Source: Anaerolineales bacterium (lineage in GTDB: Bacteria; Chloroflexota; Anaerolineae; Anaerolineales; Villigracilaceae). Taken from it: a stretch of 9,439 bases of DNA. Within the stretch, counting starts at the first letter, position 1, and every line of letters starts with the position of its first letter. The stretch is taken from assembly GCA_020847355.1 (NCBI GenBank), contig JADLCG010000177.1, positions 1 to 9,439 of the forward strand, read 5' to 3'. Made by a program: the position numbers and the translations under genes. A model generated the notes under the pieces. It saw nothing but the letters and a program-made list of their open reading frames with translations. It was not told the DNA's origin and did not search any database. Positions 1-6,636 of this stretch are shown here, piece after piece.

Positions 1-297
1 CAAAACAAATTGCGCGCCCTGAGCATTTTACGCGCGCGCTTATATGATATTGAACTGGCTAAACGTCAGGCGGAGTTGGAAGCGGATCGGCGCTCACAAG
101 TCGGCTCCGGCGATCGCTCCGAAAAAATCCGCACCTACAATTATCCGCAAAGCCGCGTCACCGATCATCGCATCGGCTTTTCCAGCTACAACCTGCCTGT
201 CGTCATGGATGGCGATATTGATCCGTTCATTGACGAACTTTCCACCCGCGATGAAGCCGATCGCCTTGCTGCCACCGGCGTGGACGACGACGAATAA
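1..297 (+). CDS. prfA: Peptide chain release factor 1 (RF1), C-terminal part, cut by left edge
   Basis: RF1 recognises UAA and UAG in the ribosomal A site and triggers release of the finished peptide. The window opens in frame and holds the last 98 codons, ending in TAA. The stretches AKRQAELEADRR, GSGDRSEKIRTYNYPQ and RVTDHRIG are the conserved C-terminal signature of bacterial class I release factors and match RF1 rather than RF2 wording. The catalytic GGQ loop should lie roughly 30 residues upstream of the window edge and the PxT stop-codon-reading tripeptide further upstream, so neither can be checked. The protein ends in an acidic tail (DDDE). prmC, whose product methylates the GGQ glutamine, lies two genes downstream, which supports the assignment. 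The first TTG at position 10 is only an internal codon, not a start. Confidence 0.96.
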   Translation, partial: QNKLRALSILRARLYDIELAKRQAELEADRRSQVGSGDRSEKIRTYNYPQSRVTDHRIGFSSYNLPVVMDGDIDPFIDELSTRDEADRLAATGVDDDE

Positions 298-317
298 AAA
301 AAGAAAAAACGCTTATT

Positions 318-381
318 TTTGCCACAGAGAACCCGGAAAACATTGAGAAAACTCAGTGAACTCTGCGCGCTCTGTGGCAAA
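318..381. repeat. 64-nt imperfect palindrome, likely a dispersed intergenic repeat
   Basis: The outer arms TTTGCCACAGAG (318-329) and CTCTGTGGCAAA (370-381) are perfect 12-bp inverted copies. A second nested arm pair, CATTGAG (341-347) and CTCAGTG (352-358), folds around an AAAA loop (348-351) with one G-U pair. Both arm pairs share the same centre at 349.5, so the whole unit is one long hairpin, with a partly decayed 11-nt section on each side. From memory, CCACAGAG/CTCTGTGG palindromes recur between genes in many environmental bacterial genomes, including Chloroflexota; this copy number cannot be verified here. It sits between prfA and the ureohydrolase, ending 6 nt before the Shine-Dalgarno of the latter. 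As RNA it could slow or stop prfA transcripts or shape the downstream leader, but there is no clean U-tract after it. Confidence 0.75.
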
Positions 382-387
382 TCATTT

Positions 388-393
388 AAGGAG
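388..393 (+). promoter_or_regulatory. Shine-Dalgarno AAGGAG fixing a TTG start
   Basis: AAGGAG lies 7 nt before the TTG at 401. It is the best ribosome binding site in the region and decides the start of the ureohydrolase. The in-frame GTG at 356 lies inside the palindromic repeat and has no such site. Confidence 0.75.
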
Positions 394-400
394 AATCAAC

Positions 401-1333
401 TTGAACGATAACCCCGCCTTCGGCGCAGGTTTGCAACCATTTATGGGCATTCCCTCTTTCATGCGCCTGCCCGCCTCACGTAATCTAAAGGATATAGACG
501 TTGCTATCCTCGGCGTGCCATTTGACAGCGGCACATCCTACCGCACTGGCACGCGCTTTGGACCTCGAAAAATCCGCGAAGCCTCGTTGATGATTTGGGG
601 ACATAACCCAACATTGAACGTCACGCCGCTGAAAAAATTACAAGCGGTAGATTATGGCGACGTATCGGTCATCCCCACTTCAATTGAACACACGATGACC
701 GCCATCGCAAATACCGCCGCTGAGATCATTCAAACCGGCGCAAAATTAATTACGCTGGGCGGCGATCATTCCATCGCTTTGCCTTTACTCCGCGCTCATG
801 CTAAAAAACATGGTCCCGTTTCGCTCATTCATATTGACGCGCACATTGACACATGGGAATCTGAGTTTGAAGCCGTGCCATATAGTCACGGCACGCCGTT
901 TCGTTACGCCCTGCAAGAAGGCTTGATCCGTAAAGATGAATATATGCAAATCGGCATTCGCGGACCCTTGAGCAGTGAGCATGATTACGCCGACGCAAAA
1001 AAACTCGGCGCAAGAACTGTCACCATCCACGAAGTGATGGAAAAAGGCGTAAAAGAAATTCTCAAAGAAATTCACCAGCGCATGAAAGGTCCCACCTACG
1101 TCACCGTAGATATTGATTCCGCAGACCCCGCCTTTGCGCCCGGCACCGGCACGCCCGAAGTCGGCGGGCTAACCAGCTATCAACTCCTGCAACTCATTCG
1201 CGGGCTTCATGGCTTAAATCTCATCGGCTTCGATCTCGTCGAAGTCTCGCCGCCCTTCGATCACGGCGACATCACCGCCATCCTCGCCGCCAACCTCGCC
1301 TTTGAATATTTATCTCTGCTCGCCATTCAATGA
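401..1333 (+). CDS. speB: Ureohydrolase, agmatinase family
   Basis: This is a 310-residue arginase/agmatinase fold enzyme that hydrolyses a guanidino compound to an amine and urea, using two Mn ions. Visible motifs, numbered from the TTG start, are GGDHS (120-124), DAHID (146-150) and DIDSADPAFAPGTGTPE (237-253). Together they supply the metal ligands H123, D146, H148, D150, D237 and D239. SHGTPFR (162-168) is a substrate-site motif, and EVSPPFDHGDITA (281-293) is the usual C-terminal signature. Agmatinase (agmatine to putrescine plus urea) is the default call. Guanidinobutyrase, guanidinopropionase and guanidine hydrolase share these motifs, so the substrate is uncertain. An AAGGAG site supports the TTG start. 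The stop overlaps the prmC start (ATGA), so the two are probably translationally coupled. No other polyamine gene is seen, and the gene interrupts the common prfA-prmC pairing. Confidence 0.88.
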   Translation: MNDNPAFGAGLQPFMGIPSFMRLPASRNLKDIDVAILGVPFDSGTSYRTGTRFGPRKIREASLMIWGHNPTLNVTPLKKLQAVDYGDVSVIPTSIEHTMTAIANTAAEIIQTGAKLITLGGDHSIALPLLRAHAKKHGPVSLIHIDAHIDTWESEFEAVPYSHGTPFRYALQEGLIRKDEYMQIGIRGPLSSEHDYADAKKLGARTVTIHEVMEKGVKEILKEIHQRMKGPTYVTVDIDSADPAFAPGTGTPEVGGLTSYQLLQLIRGLHGLNLIGFDLVEVSPPFDHGDITAILAANLAFEYLSLLAIQ

Positions 1334-2142
1334 ACGCGCAAGAATTTCTAAAACAATTTCAATGGGATGATTTCGACTCGCAACTTTTACTCGCGCATAT
1401 TTTAAGACGTTCGCGCACATGGCTTCTAGCGCATTTAGAGACGCCGCTTTCCCCGCTCGAAGTTGATTCGGCAAATCAAGCATTCGCCAAACTCCAAGCC
1501 GGGGTTCCGCTCCCATACATTCTCGGTCACTGGCAATTTTTCGGCTTGGAGTTAAACCTCACAGACGCTGTGCTCATTCCGCGCCCAGAGACTGAACTTC
1601 TGGTAGAGAATGCCATTCGCTGGCTGAACAGCCATCCCGAAGCAAGAAGCGTCGCTGATGTGGGCACAGGTTCTGGCGCAATCGCAATCTCGATCGCAGT
1701 AAATATTCCAGATGTAAAAATCCTCGCCACAGATATTTCAAGCGCGGCGTTAAAAGTCGCTAAAGCCAACGCCCAAAAAAATAAGGTTGCCAATCAAATT
1801 GAATTTGTTGAGTATGATTTGCTTCCGCCTGCGAAGATCAATTTAGTTTGCGCCAATCTTCCATACATCCCAACGGAAACCTTGCGCGGATTGCCAATTT
1901 ACCAAAACGAACCCACGCTTGCCTTAGATGGCGGCGCCGACGGCTTAGACGTATATCGAAAATTGTTTTCGCGCGCGCCCGCCTTTCTCGCGCCAAATTA
2001 TTTAATGCTTTGCGAAATCGAAGCGACGCACGGTCAGAAAGCGCTTGAACTTGCAAAAGAACATTTTCCAAATTCAAAAGTGACTTTGCGCTCAGACCTA
2101 GCTGGTCATGATCGGTTGATTGAAATCAATAATGAAAACTGA
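1330..2142 (+). CDS. prmC: Release factor glutamine methyltransferase PrmC
   Basis: PrmC transfers a methyl group from S-adenosylmethionine to the glutamine of the GGQ motif in release factors, raising their activity. The 270-residue protein has the normal two parts. A helical N-terminal domain (about 1-75) recognises the release factor, and a Rossmann methyltransferase domain follows. RPETE (85-89) is the conserved linker motif, DVGTGSG (110-116) is the SAM-binding loop, and D135 in ATDIS is the expected ribose-contacting acid. The catalytic tetrapeptide reads NLPY (176-179) instead of the usual NPPY; the substrate-binding Asn and Tyr are kept. GGADGLDVYRKL (201-212) and the C-terminal RSDLAGHDR (254-262) fit the family. 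It starts on an ATGA overlap with the ureohydrolase and overlaps tsaC by 11 nt. HemK and other N5-glutamine methyltransferases are alternatives, but prfA nearby favours PrmC. Confidence 0.95.
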   Translation: MNAQEFLKQFQWDDFDSQLLLAHILRRSRTWLLAHLETPLSPLEVDSANQAFAKLQAGVPLPYILGHWQFFGLELNLTDAVLIPRPETELLVENAIRWLNSHPEARSVADVGTGSGAIAISIAVNIPDVKILATDISSAALKVAKANAQKNKVANQIEFVEYDLLPPAKINLVCANLPYIPTETLRGLPIYQNEPTLALDGGADGLDVYRKLFSRAPAFLAPNYLMLCEIEATHGQKALELAKEHFPNSKVTLRSDLAGHDRLIEINNEN

Positions 2143-2737
2143 AATTATCCCCGCGACTGAAATTGAAAAAGCCCTCGCTGTTTTACGCAATGGCGGCATT
2201 GTCGCCTTCCCTACCGATACAGTGTATGGCGTTGGCGCTTTGGCGTTTGATAATTTAGCCATCGAAAGCATTTACGCCGCCAAGCGCCGCCCCATTGAAA
2301 AAGCAATTCCTGTTTTGATCGGCGCTGTGGAGGATTTCGATAAAGTGGCGATAGATGTTCCCAAAATGGCTTATATTTTTGCAGAGCGCTTCTGGCCCGG
2401 CGCGCTCACTTGCGTTGTGCCTAAAAACGAAGCTCTTCCGCCTGCAATCTCCGCTACGGCAACGGTTGCCGTGCGTATCCCTAATCATCGCGCCGCATTG
2501 AATTTATTGCGAATGGCTGGTCCAATGGCGGTGACATCTGCGAACATTTCCGGTCAGCCTAGCCCGATCACCGCGCAAGAGGTCTATGAGCAATTGCAGG
2601 GCAGGATTCCGCTGATTTTAGATGGCGGAAAAACCCCGGGCGGAATCGCCTCCACGTTGATAGATTGCACAGGCGCAACGCCCACCCTCCTGCGGGAAGG
2701 TCCAATTTCTTTGGAAGTACTCTTATCGGTTTTGTAG
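2132..2737 (+). CDS. tsaC: Threonylcarbamoyl-AMP synthase, short TsaC type
   Basis: TsaC makes threonylcarbamoyl-adenylate from threonine, bicarbonate and ATP. This is the first step of the t6A37 modification of tRNAs reading ANN codons. The 201-residue protein is a single YrdC domain without the extra C-terminal domain of Sua5. Seen motifs are GGIVAFPTDTVYGVG near the N-terminus, KRR and K at the nucleotide pocket (KRRPIEKAIPVLI), FWPGALT, TVAVRIPNH, the SANISGQPS loop, and a C-terminal STLID...LLREGPIS segment. The ATG at 2132 was chosen. An in-frame TTG at 2120 would add only four residues inside prmC and has no better ribosome site. It overlaps prmC by 11 nt, so coupled translation is likely. 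The partner gene tsaD faces it 195 nt away on the other strand. Confidence 0.93.
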   Translation: MKTEIIPATEIEKALAVLRNGGIVAFPTDTVYGVGALAFDNLAIESIYAAKRRPIEKAIPVLIGAVEDFDKVAIDVPKMAYIFAERFWPGALTCVVPKNEALPPAISATATVAVRIPNHRAALNLLRMAGPMAVTSANISGQPSPITAQEVYEQLQGRIPLILDGGKTPGGIASTLIDCTGATPTLLREGPISLEVLLSVL

Positions 2738-2863
2738 TTTATAACGTGACGATTCAATGTTAATAAAGTGAGCCGCGCTTTTAGCATGACTTACCGGTTG
2801 CTTCCAAAATAAAATTCTTATGCCGTTTTCATGTTCGCTTCAGGATAAATTTAACTGGCGGAC

Positions 2864-2869
2864 TATAAT
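2864..2869 (+). promoter_or_regulatory. Isolated TATAAT box, possible -10 element
   Basis: A perfect TATAAT sits in the AT-rich gap between tsaC and tsaD, on the + strand. No TTGACA-like hexamer is found 16-18 nt upstream, and no + strand gene follows. Transcription from here would run about 55 nt into the terminator hairpin. It may be chance in an AT-rich spacer. Confidence 0.25.
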
Positions 2870-2888
2870 AAAAGTTACATTCTCCCTC

Positions 2889-2930
2889 GAAAATCCCCGT
2901 CAGGCTTGAGCAAGTTTGGTGGGGATTTTC
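2889..2930. terminator. Bidirectional hairpin terminator between tsaC and tsaD
   Basis: GAAAATCCCC (2889-2898) and GGGGATTTTC (2921-2930) form a perfect 10-bp stem around a 22-nt loop. The G/C-rich inner part and A/T-rich base mean that each strand ends its hairpin with ATTTTC, serving as a U-rich tail in both directions. It lies between two convergent genes and begins within a few bases of the tsaD stop. The + strand block and the - strand operon can therefore share it. The loop is longer than in classic terminators and the T-tract is short, so efficiency is uncertain. Confidence 0.8.
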
Positions 2931-2932
2931 AT

Positions 2933-3961
2933 TTAAACGATGGGCCAGGTTGGGCGGACGTCTATATTCAAATCTGAAACTTGTCCATGAGCAAAGCGGT
3001 AATAAGCCGCGGAGCCGATCATTGCGGCGTTATCTGTGCATAAAGAAAAAGCTGGGATATGCACGGGAAATTCGGTTTGCGCTTTGAAGGTTTGCCGCAA
3101 CGGGCGGTTGGCGGAGACTCCGCCAGCCACGAGTATTTCTTTCGCGCCATGTTCGCGCGCGGCTTGCATCGTTTTCTTGAACAACACGTCAATGACCGCT
3201 TGTTGAAAAGAAGCCGCAAGGTCTGGAATTGGCGGCGTTTTACCTTGCTTTTTCAAATTTTGCACTTCATACAAAACCGCAGTTTTCAAGCCGCTGAATG
3301 AAAAATTATAAGTTCCATCCATCCACGAGCGGGGAAAATTGAAACGGGTTGAATCGCCTTCTTCTGCGCTTCGCTGAATGGATGGTCCGCCCGGATACGG
3401 GAGTTCGAGCAAACGCGCAACTTTATCAAAAGCTTCGCCGGCCGCATCGTCCTGCGTGGAGCCGAGCCGCTGATAAGTCAAATGATCGGTCATCAGGTTG
3501 ATTTCAGTATGCCCGCCAGAGACAAGTAACGCAATCAAAGGGAATTGCGGCTCCGCAGGAATTGCTTCGCCCGCGTTATAGATCCAAGCGGAATATAAAT
3601 GTCCTTCCAAATGATTCACGCCAATTAACGGCTTGCCCGCCCCAAGCGCCAAGCCCTTTGCCATGTTCATCCCAACGACAAGCGAGCCAGCCAAGCCTGG
3701 ACCTTGTGTGACGGCGATGGCGTCAATGTCATTCAGGGTAAGATGCGCCTGAGACAAAGCCTGCTCAACGACCGGCGTAACGCTTAATACATGCTGGCGC
3801 GATGCCACTTCAGGAAACACGCCGCCATAGCGGGCATGAATTTCCATTTGCGAAGCGACCACCGAGGAAAGCAAGGCGCGTCCGTTTTCAATCACGGCGG
3901 CGGCGGTTTCATCGCAAGAAGTTTCAATGGCAAGGATACGGGCGGGTTTAAGCGTGGACAT
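2933..3961 (-). CDS. tsaD: tRNA N6-adenosine threonylcarbamoyltransferase TsaD
   Basis: TsaD moves the threonylcarbamoyl group from the TsaC product onto A37 of tRNAs, working with TsaB and TsaE in bacteria; neither of those is in this window. The 342-residue length is typical. The ASKHA-fold signatures are all present: ETSCDETAAAV (13-23), VTQGPGLAGSL (84-94), NHLEGHLYS (116-124) with metal ligands H117 and H121, LLVSGGHTE (145-153), FSGLKTAV (222-229), GGVSANRPLR (280-289), and CTDNAAMIG (308-316) with the third ligand D310. It is the last gene of the six-gene - strand operon, 17 nt after the ATPase gene. No clear Shine-Dalgarno precedes the ATG, so it may depend on readthrough from upstream translation. 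It ends against the shared terminator. The gene is normally essential or nearly so. Confidence 0.97.
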   Translation of the reverse strand: MSTLKPARILAIETSCDETAAAVIENGRALLSSVVASQMEIHARYGGVFPEVASRQHVLSVTPVVEQALSQAHLTLNDIDAIAVTQGPGLAGSLVVGMNMAKGLALGAGKPLIGVNHLEGHLYSAWIYNAGEAIPAEPQFPLIALLVSGGHTEINLMTDHLTYQRLGSTQDDAAGEAFDKVARLLELPYPGGPSIQRSAEEGDSTRFNFPRSWMDGTYNFSFSGLKTAVLYEVQNLKKQGKTPPIPDLAASFQQAVIDVLFKKTMQAAREHGAKEILVAGGVSANRPLRQTFKAQTEFPVHIPAFSLCTDNAAMIGSAAYYRFAHGQVSDLNIDVRPTWPIV

Positions 3962-3978
3962 AAGTAATCGGCAACTAA

Positions 3979-4785
3979 TTATAGATGGCGGAGAAAACTT
4001 TCAGGATTGGACAAAAAATCCCTAGTCAAGTTTACATGTTCAAGTTCGTTATATTGTACTTCCTTTATTGCGCCGTCTCTGAATTGTAAAATTTGCGCGT
4101 TTGGAAACGCCAAAATGATCGGCGAATGCGTTGCAATAATGAACTGCGCTTCTTGAGCAAGCATCTGTTTTAATGCGGAAATAAAAGTCAACTGACGAGT
4201 TGGCGATAGCGCCGCTTCTGGTTCGTCTAGCAGGTATAAACCGCCGGGCACAAAACGCGCTTGAAACAAAGTTAGAAAGGCTTCGCCATGCGAATAATTA
4301 TCGAGGTCTGCGCCATAGCGATTTTGCATAGCGTGTAGTTGACCTGTATAAGCGGACTTCGCTAAATCCTTTGCATACTTTGAACGACCTTTATATTCTT
4401 TTTCCACGTTTTCAATTTCTTGTTCCATTTCCTCGCGGGTTTGGCGCATGGAACGAGCGTATCCAAAAAAATCTTCGGCGCGTAAAAAGAAACCTTTGCG
4501 CGTGCGCTTGGTCCAGGTGAGTTTGAGGTATTTTGCCAATGCGCGAAGCGGCGCGAGCGTTTTATCGGTTCTGACGCTTTCGCTCCCGACGGTAATTGAT
4601 TCAGCCGCGCACGCCAGCGCTTCCATGATCGTAGATTTTCCCGATCCGTTCTCGCCGACGAAAAATACAACTGGAGAAGTAAACTTTATTTCTCGTAACG
4701 CGCGCACCACTGGAACGGTGAATGGAAAATTATTGACTTCGTCAGCGGAAAATGGGCGAAGCGCAAAAGATTGAAGATGGAGCAT
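3979..4785 (-). CDS. Stand-alone AAA/ABC-type ATPase, function unknown
   Basis: The 268-residue soluble protein is a single nucleotide-binding domain of the ABC/SMC-like class, resembling the predicted ATPases grouped as COG3910. Visible parts are the Walker A GENGSGKST (44-52), a charged helical insert (about 112-145) that could form a short coiled coil, and a degenerate signature NYSHGEA (163-169) in place of LSGGQ. They are followed by Walker B LYLLDEPEAAL (183-193) and the H-loop ATHSP with H220. No membrane segment, nuclease or permease partner is seen, so a transporter role is unlikely. Such proteins have been linked only loosely to DNA repair, stress or defence. A housekeeping operon setting between a peptidase and tsaD argues against a defence island. 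The gene lies 16 nt after the peptidase gene and has no recognisable Shine-Dalgarno. The function is unknown to me. Confidence 0.85.
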   Translation of the reverse strand: MLHLQSFALRPFSADEVNNFPFTVPVVRALREIKFTSPVVFFVGENGSGKSTIMEALACAAESITVGSESVRTDKTLAPLRALAKYLKLTWTKRTRKGFFLRAEDFFGYARSMRQTREEMEQEIENVEKEYKGRSKYAKDLAKSAYTGQLHAMQNRYGADLDNYSHGEAFLTLFQARFVPGGLYLLDEPEAALSPTRQLTFISALKQMLAQEAQFIIATHSPIILAFPNAQILQFRDGAIKEVQYNELEHVNLTRDFLSNPESFLRHL

Positions 4786-4801
4786 ATTTATCTATTGATA
4801 A

Positions 4802-6052
4802 TTATTTCTTCCACTTTTTCATGGGTAGAACAAAATCATACGGGTACTCCACGAGCGTTTCCATTTTCCCATCGGGGCGCACCCAAAGCGTATCTTCGAT
4901 GCGGAAGCCCATGCCTTTTTCAGGGTAGTACAAGCCCGGTTCCGAGGTGACTACCACCCCCGGCGCGAGGCGTTGATCGTCGCCTGCGGTGAGCCCGCTG
5001 AAAGGGCGTTCATGGATGTTCAAGCCCACGCCATGCCCTAAGCTATGCACATAACCTTCAATCGGCGCTTTGGTATGTAACGGCGTTTGATGTCCTTTGG
5101 ATTCGTAATACTCGCAAGTCATCAGGTTATAGTTTTTGAATGGGACATTCAAATCAAAATTTTCATTTAGCTTGTCAAAAATTTCTTTGACTTGATCGTA
5201 AATTTCTTGCGCTTCGGGCGTGGCGTAACCCAACGACCATGTGCGCGTGAAATCGTAATAATAGCCGCCGCCCGCTTCGGCTGGATAAATATCAAACACA
5301 ATCGTCTGACCCAGCCGCATTAAATCGGTTGGGTTGCCCGCCGAATGCGGCACGCCTGCATCGCGCCCAATCGCAAAGATAAAACCCGAGGGCAATTCTG
5401 CGCCATGCTCTGCCACCCACAAACGGATTTTTGAATGCACGTCGCCAACGGTCAACGGAGCGCCGTCTTCCTTCAGCAGAACTTCATCAGCGCGAACGGC
5501 ACAAGAGACGAGATACTCTTTCACTTGAGCTACAACCGCAGTTGTGATTTGACCCATGCGGCGAATGCGCTCCACTTCGGCTTCGTCTTTGGTTTCCATA
5601 GCGCGCATAAAAATCGAATCTTCACGAGGCTCGCCGACAAACTCAATTCCCGAATTTATTTTTTGCAAACTAGAAAGCAACGCGAACACAGAACTAATAT
5701 CGTAAGTTCCATATACGCCCACGCGCCCCGCAGTTACGCCCGCGTCTTTGAGCATCGCTTCAAAGCGCAACGCGCCCGCGCGCGCCGAATCGCCGTTTGA
5801 TTTTTGCGCCAGTTCTTCAAGGCTGTATTTGCTATATGAAATTAATTTCAGCCCGCTTTTTGCGGCTTCGTCTCTTTCCATATCGCCGTGAAATAAAAGC
5901 GCTTCCGCGCCGCGCTTTTTAATTAATGTGGCGTGGCTCACATGCCCGCCGCCAGTCATGTAATACATCGGCGGGTTATGTTCGGCATTGCCAAAAATAA
6001 TTAAAGCTTCCAGATTGCGCGCCTGCATCAATGCGTCTAAATCAGATTTCAT
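4802..6052 (-). CDS. M24-family metallopeptidase, Xaa-Pro aminopeptidase-like
   Basis: Enzymes of this family remove an N-terminal residue preceding proline (aminopeptidase P) or cleave Xaa-Pro dipeptides (prolidase), with two Mn or Co ions in a pita-bread fold. The 416-residue protein has an N-terminal creatinase-like domain (about 1-150) and a catalytic domain. The five metal ligands are all recognisable: D254 (VFDIYP), D267 (YDFTRTW), H340 (HSLGHGVG), E371 (TSEPGLY) and E386 (RIEDT). H236 (VPHSAG) fits the substrate-binding histidine. No signal peptide is seen, so it is cytosolic. The start forms an ATGA overlap with the upstream membrane-protein gene and has a good TGGAGA site. Aminopeptidase and prolidase cannot be separated by eye, so no symbol is given. 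Together the ligands indicate an active enzyme. Confidence 0.92.
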   Translation of the reverse strand: MKSDLDALMQARNLEALIIFGNAEHNPPMYYMTGGGHVSHATLIKKRGAEALLFHGDMERDEAAKSGLKLISYSKYSLEELAQKSNGDSARAGALRFEAMLKDAGVTAGRVGVYGTYDISSVFALLSSLQKINSGIEFVGEPREDSIFMRAMETKDEAEVERIRRMGQITTAVVAQVKEYLVSCAVRADEVLLKEDGAPLTVGDVHSKIRLWVAEHGAELPSGFIFAIGRDAGVPHSAGNPTDLMRLGQTIVFDIYPAEAGGGYYYDFTRTWSLGYATPEAQEIYDQVKEIFDKLNENFDLNVPFKNYNLMTCEYYESKGHQTPLHTKAPIEGYVHSLGHGVGLNIHERPFSGLTAGDDQRLAPGVVVTSEPGLYYPEKGMGFRIEDTLWVRPDGKMETLVEYPYDFVLPMKKWKK

Positions 6053-6636
6053 TTTGTCTCCAGAGAATTGAGTTGTCTAAATTCACGAGCGCTTTCTTCG
6101 TTTTCAAAAGTAACTCGAACAATATTTTCATCTTTCAAAAACTTTGCCGAGACGCCAATTAATTGATCGCTTTCAGTCAATAAACTAAAAATCGTCAGCG
6201 GGCGTTTGGCGATTAGTTTTCCATAAAATGGAATCGCCAACGTCTTCACAAGAAATTCAATAACACTGCCGCTAATGATACCAACAATCAAACTCACAAA
6301 GCCTGCAAAGGCAAATCCAAAACCATAAGTTTGCGGCGTTGTTCCTTCTGGCGCGATCGCCCAAGCGGGTAAAAACGCCATCATGCCGAAAATGAAACCG
6401 CCAATCAAAAAAGGGATCAAAGTCACTTTTGCAATGCCGCGCTCTTTGTTGGCGCACAGGTTGCACATCGGCGCGTCTAATTTTAGCAAAACCGCGCCGC
6501 CTTTTTTCTCCACGCCCATATTCAATGAAATTCCCAAACTCGTTTCTTTGGTTTTGCCGCAATTCACGCAACGATTTGCAAACTTCAAAAGCGGCGGATT
6601 CTTTTTATCATTGATCTTCACGTCAACGGTAATCAT
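6049..6636 (-). CDS. Uncharacterised membrane protein with two CxxC pairs
   Basis: I do not recognise this 195-residue protein as a named family. The N-terminal part (about 1-68) carries CVNC (23-26) and CNLC (58-61), which look like the two halves of a zinc ribbon or a redox/metal site. Two hydrophobic stretches follow, about 70-94 and 106-132, each long enough to cross the membrane, with a short PEGTT-type loop between them. The C-terminal part (about 140-195) is soluble and mixed charged and ends in SLETK. This gives a metal-binding head, a two-helix anchor and a soluble tail. It overlaps selA by 14 nt and the peptidase by 4 nt, so it is made as part of the operon. A strong GGGAGGT site fixes its start. 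A role in sensing or membrane tethering is possible but nothing in the sequence proves it. Confidence 0.8.
   Translation of the reverse strand: MITVDVKINDKKNPPLLKFANRCVNCGKTKETSLGISLNMGVEKKGGAVLLKLDAPMCNLCANKERGIAKVTLIPFLIGGFIFGMMAFLPAWAIAPEGTTPQTYGFGFAFAGFVSLIVGIISGSVIEFLVKTLAIPFYGKLIAKRPLTIFSLLTESDQLIGVSAKFLKDENIVRVTFENEESAREFRQLNSLETK

Noticed and set aside
298..320. A-rich then T-rich stretch after prfA as an intrinsic terminator
   Set aside because: Only five A-T pairs could form, with no G/C stem. The nearby palindrome is the more likely structural element, and even it lacks a clean U-tract.
356..400. In-frame GTG at 356 as start of the ureohydrolase (15 extra residues)
   Set aside because: The added codons lie inside the palindromic repeat and read nothing like the family. 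AAGGAG at 388-393 points to the TTG at 401.
2738..2888. Hidden gene in the gap after tsaC
   Set aside because: Stops occur in all frames at short intervals and no start with a ribosome site opens a meaningful frame. Only the TATAAT and the terminator are notable.
4448..4774. 108-codon + strand frame opposite the ATPase gene
   Set aside because: It is antisense to a well-supported ATPase, has no family signature and no ribosome site of note.
5435..5800. 121-codon + strand frame opposite the M24 peptidase gene
   Set aside because: It mirrors conserved peptidase coding sequence. The composition looks like a reverse-frame shadow.
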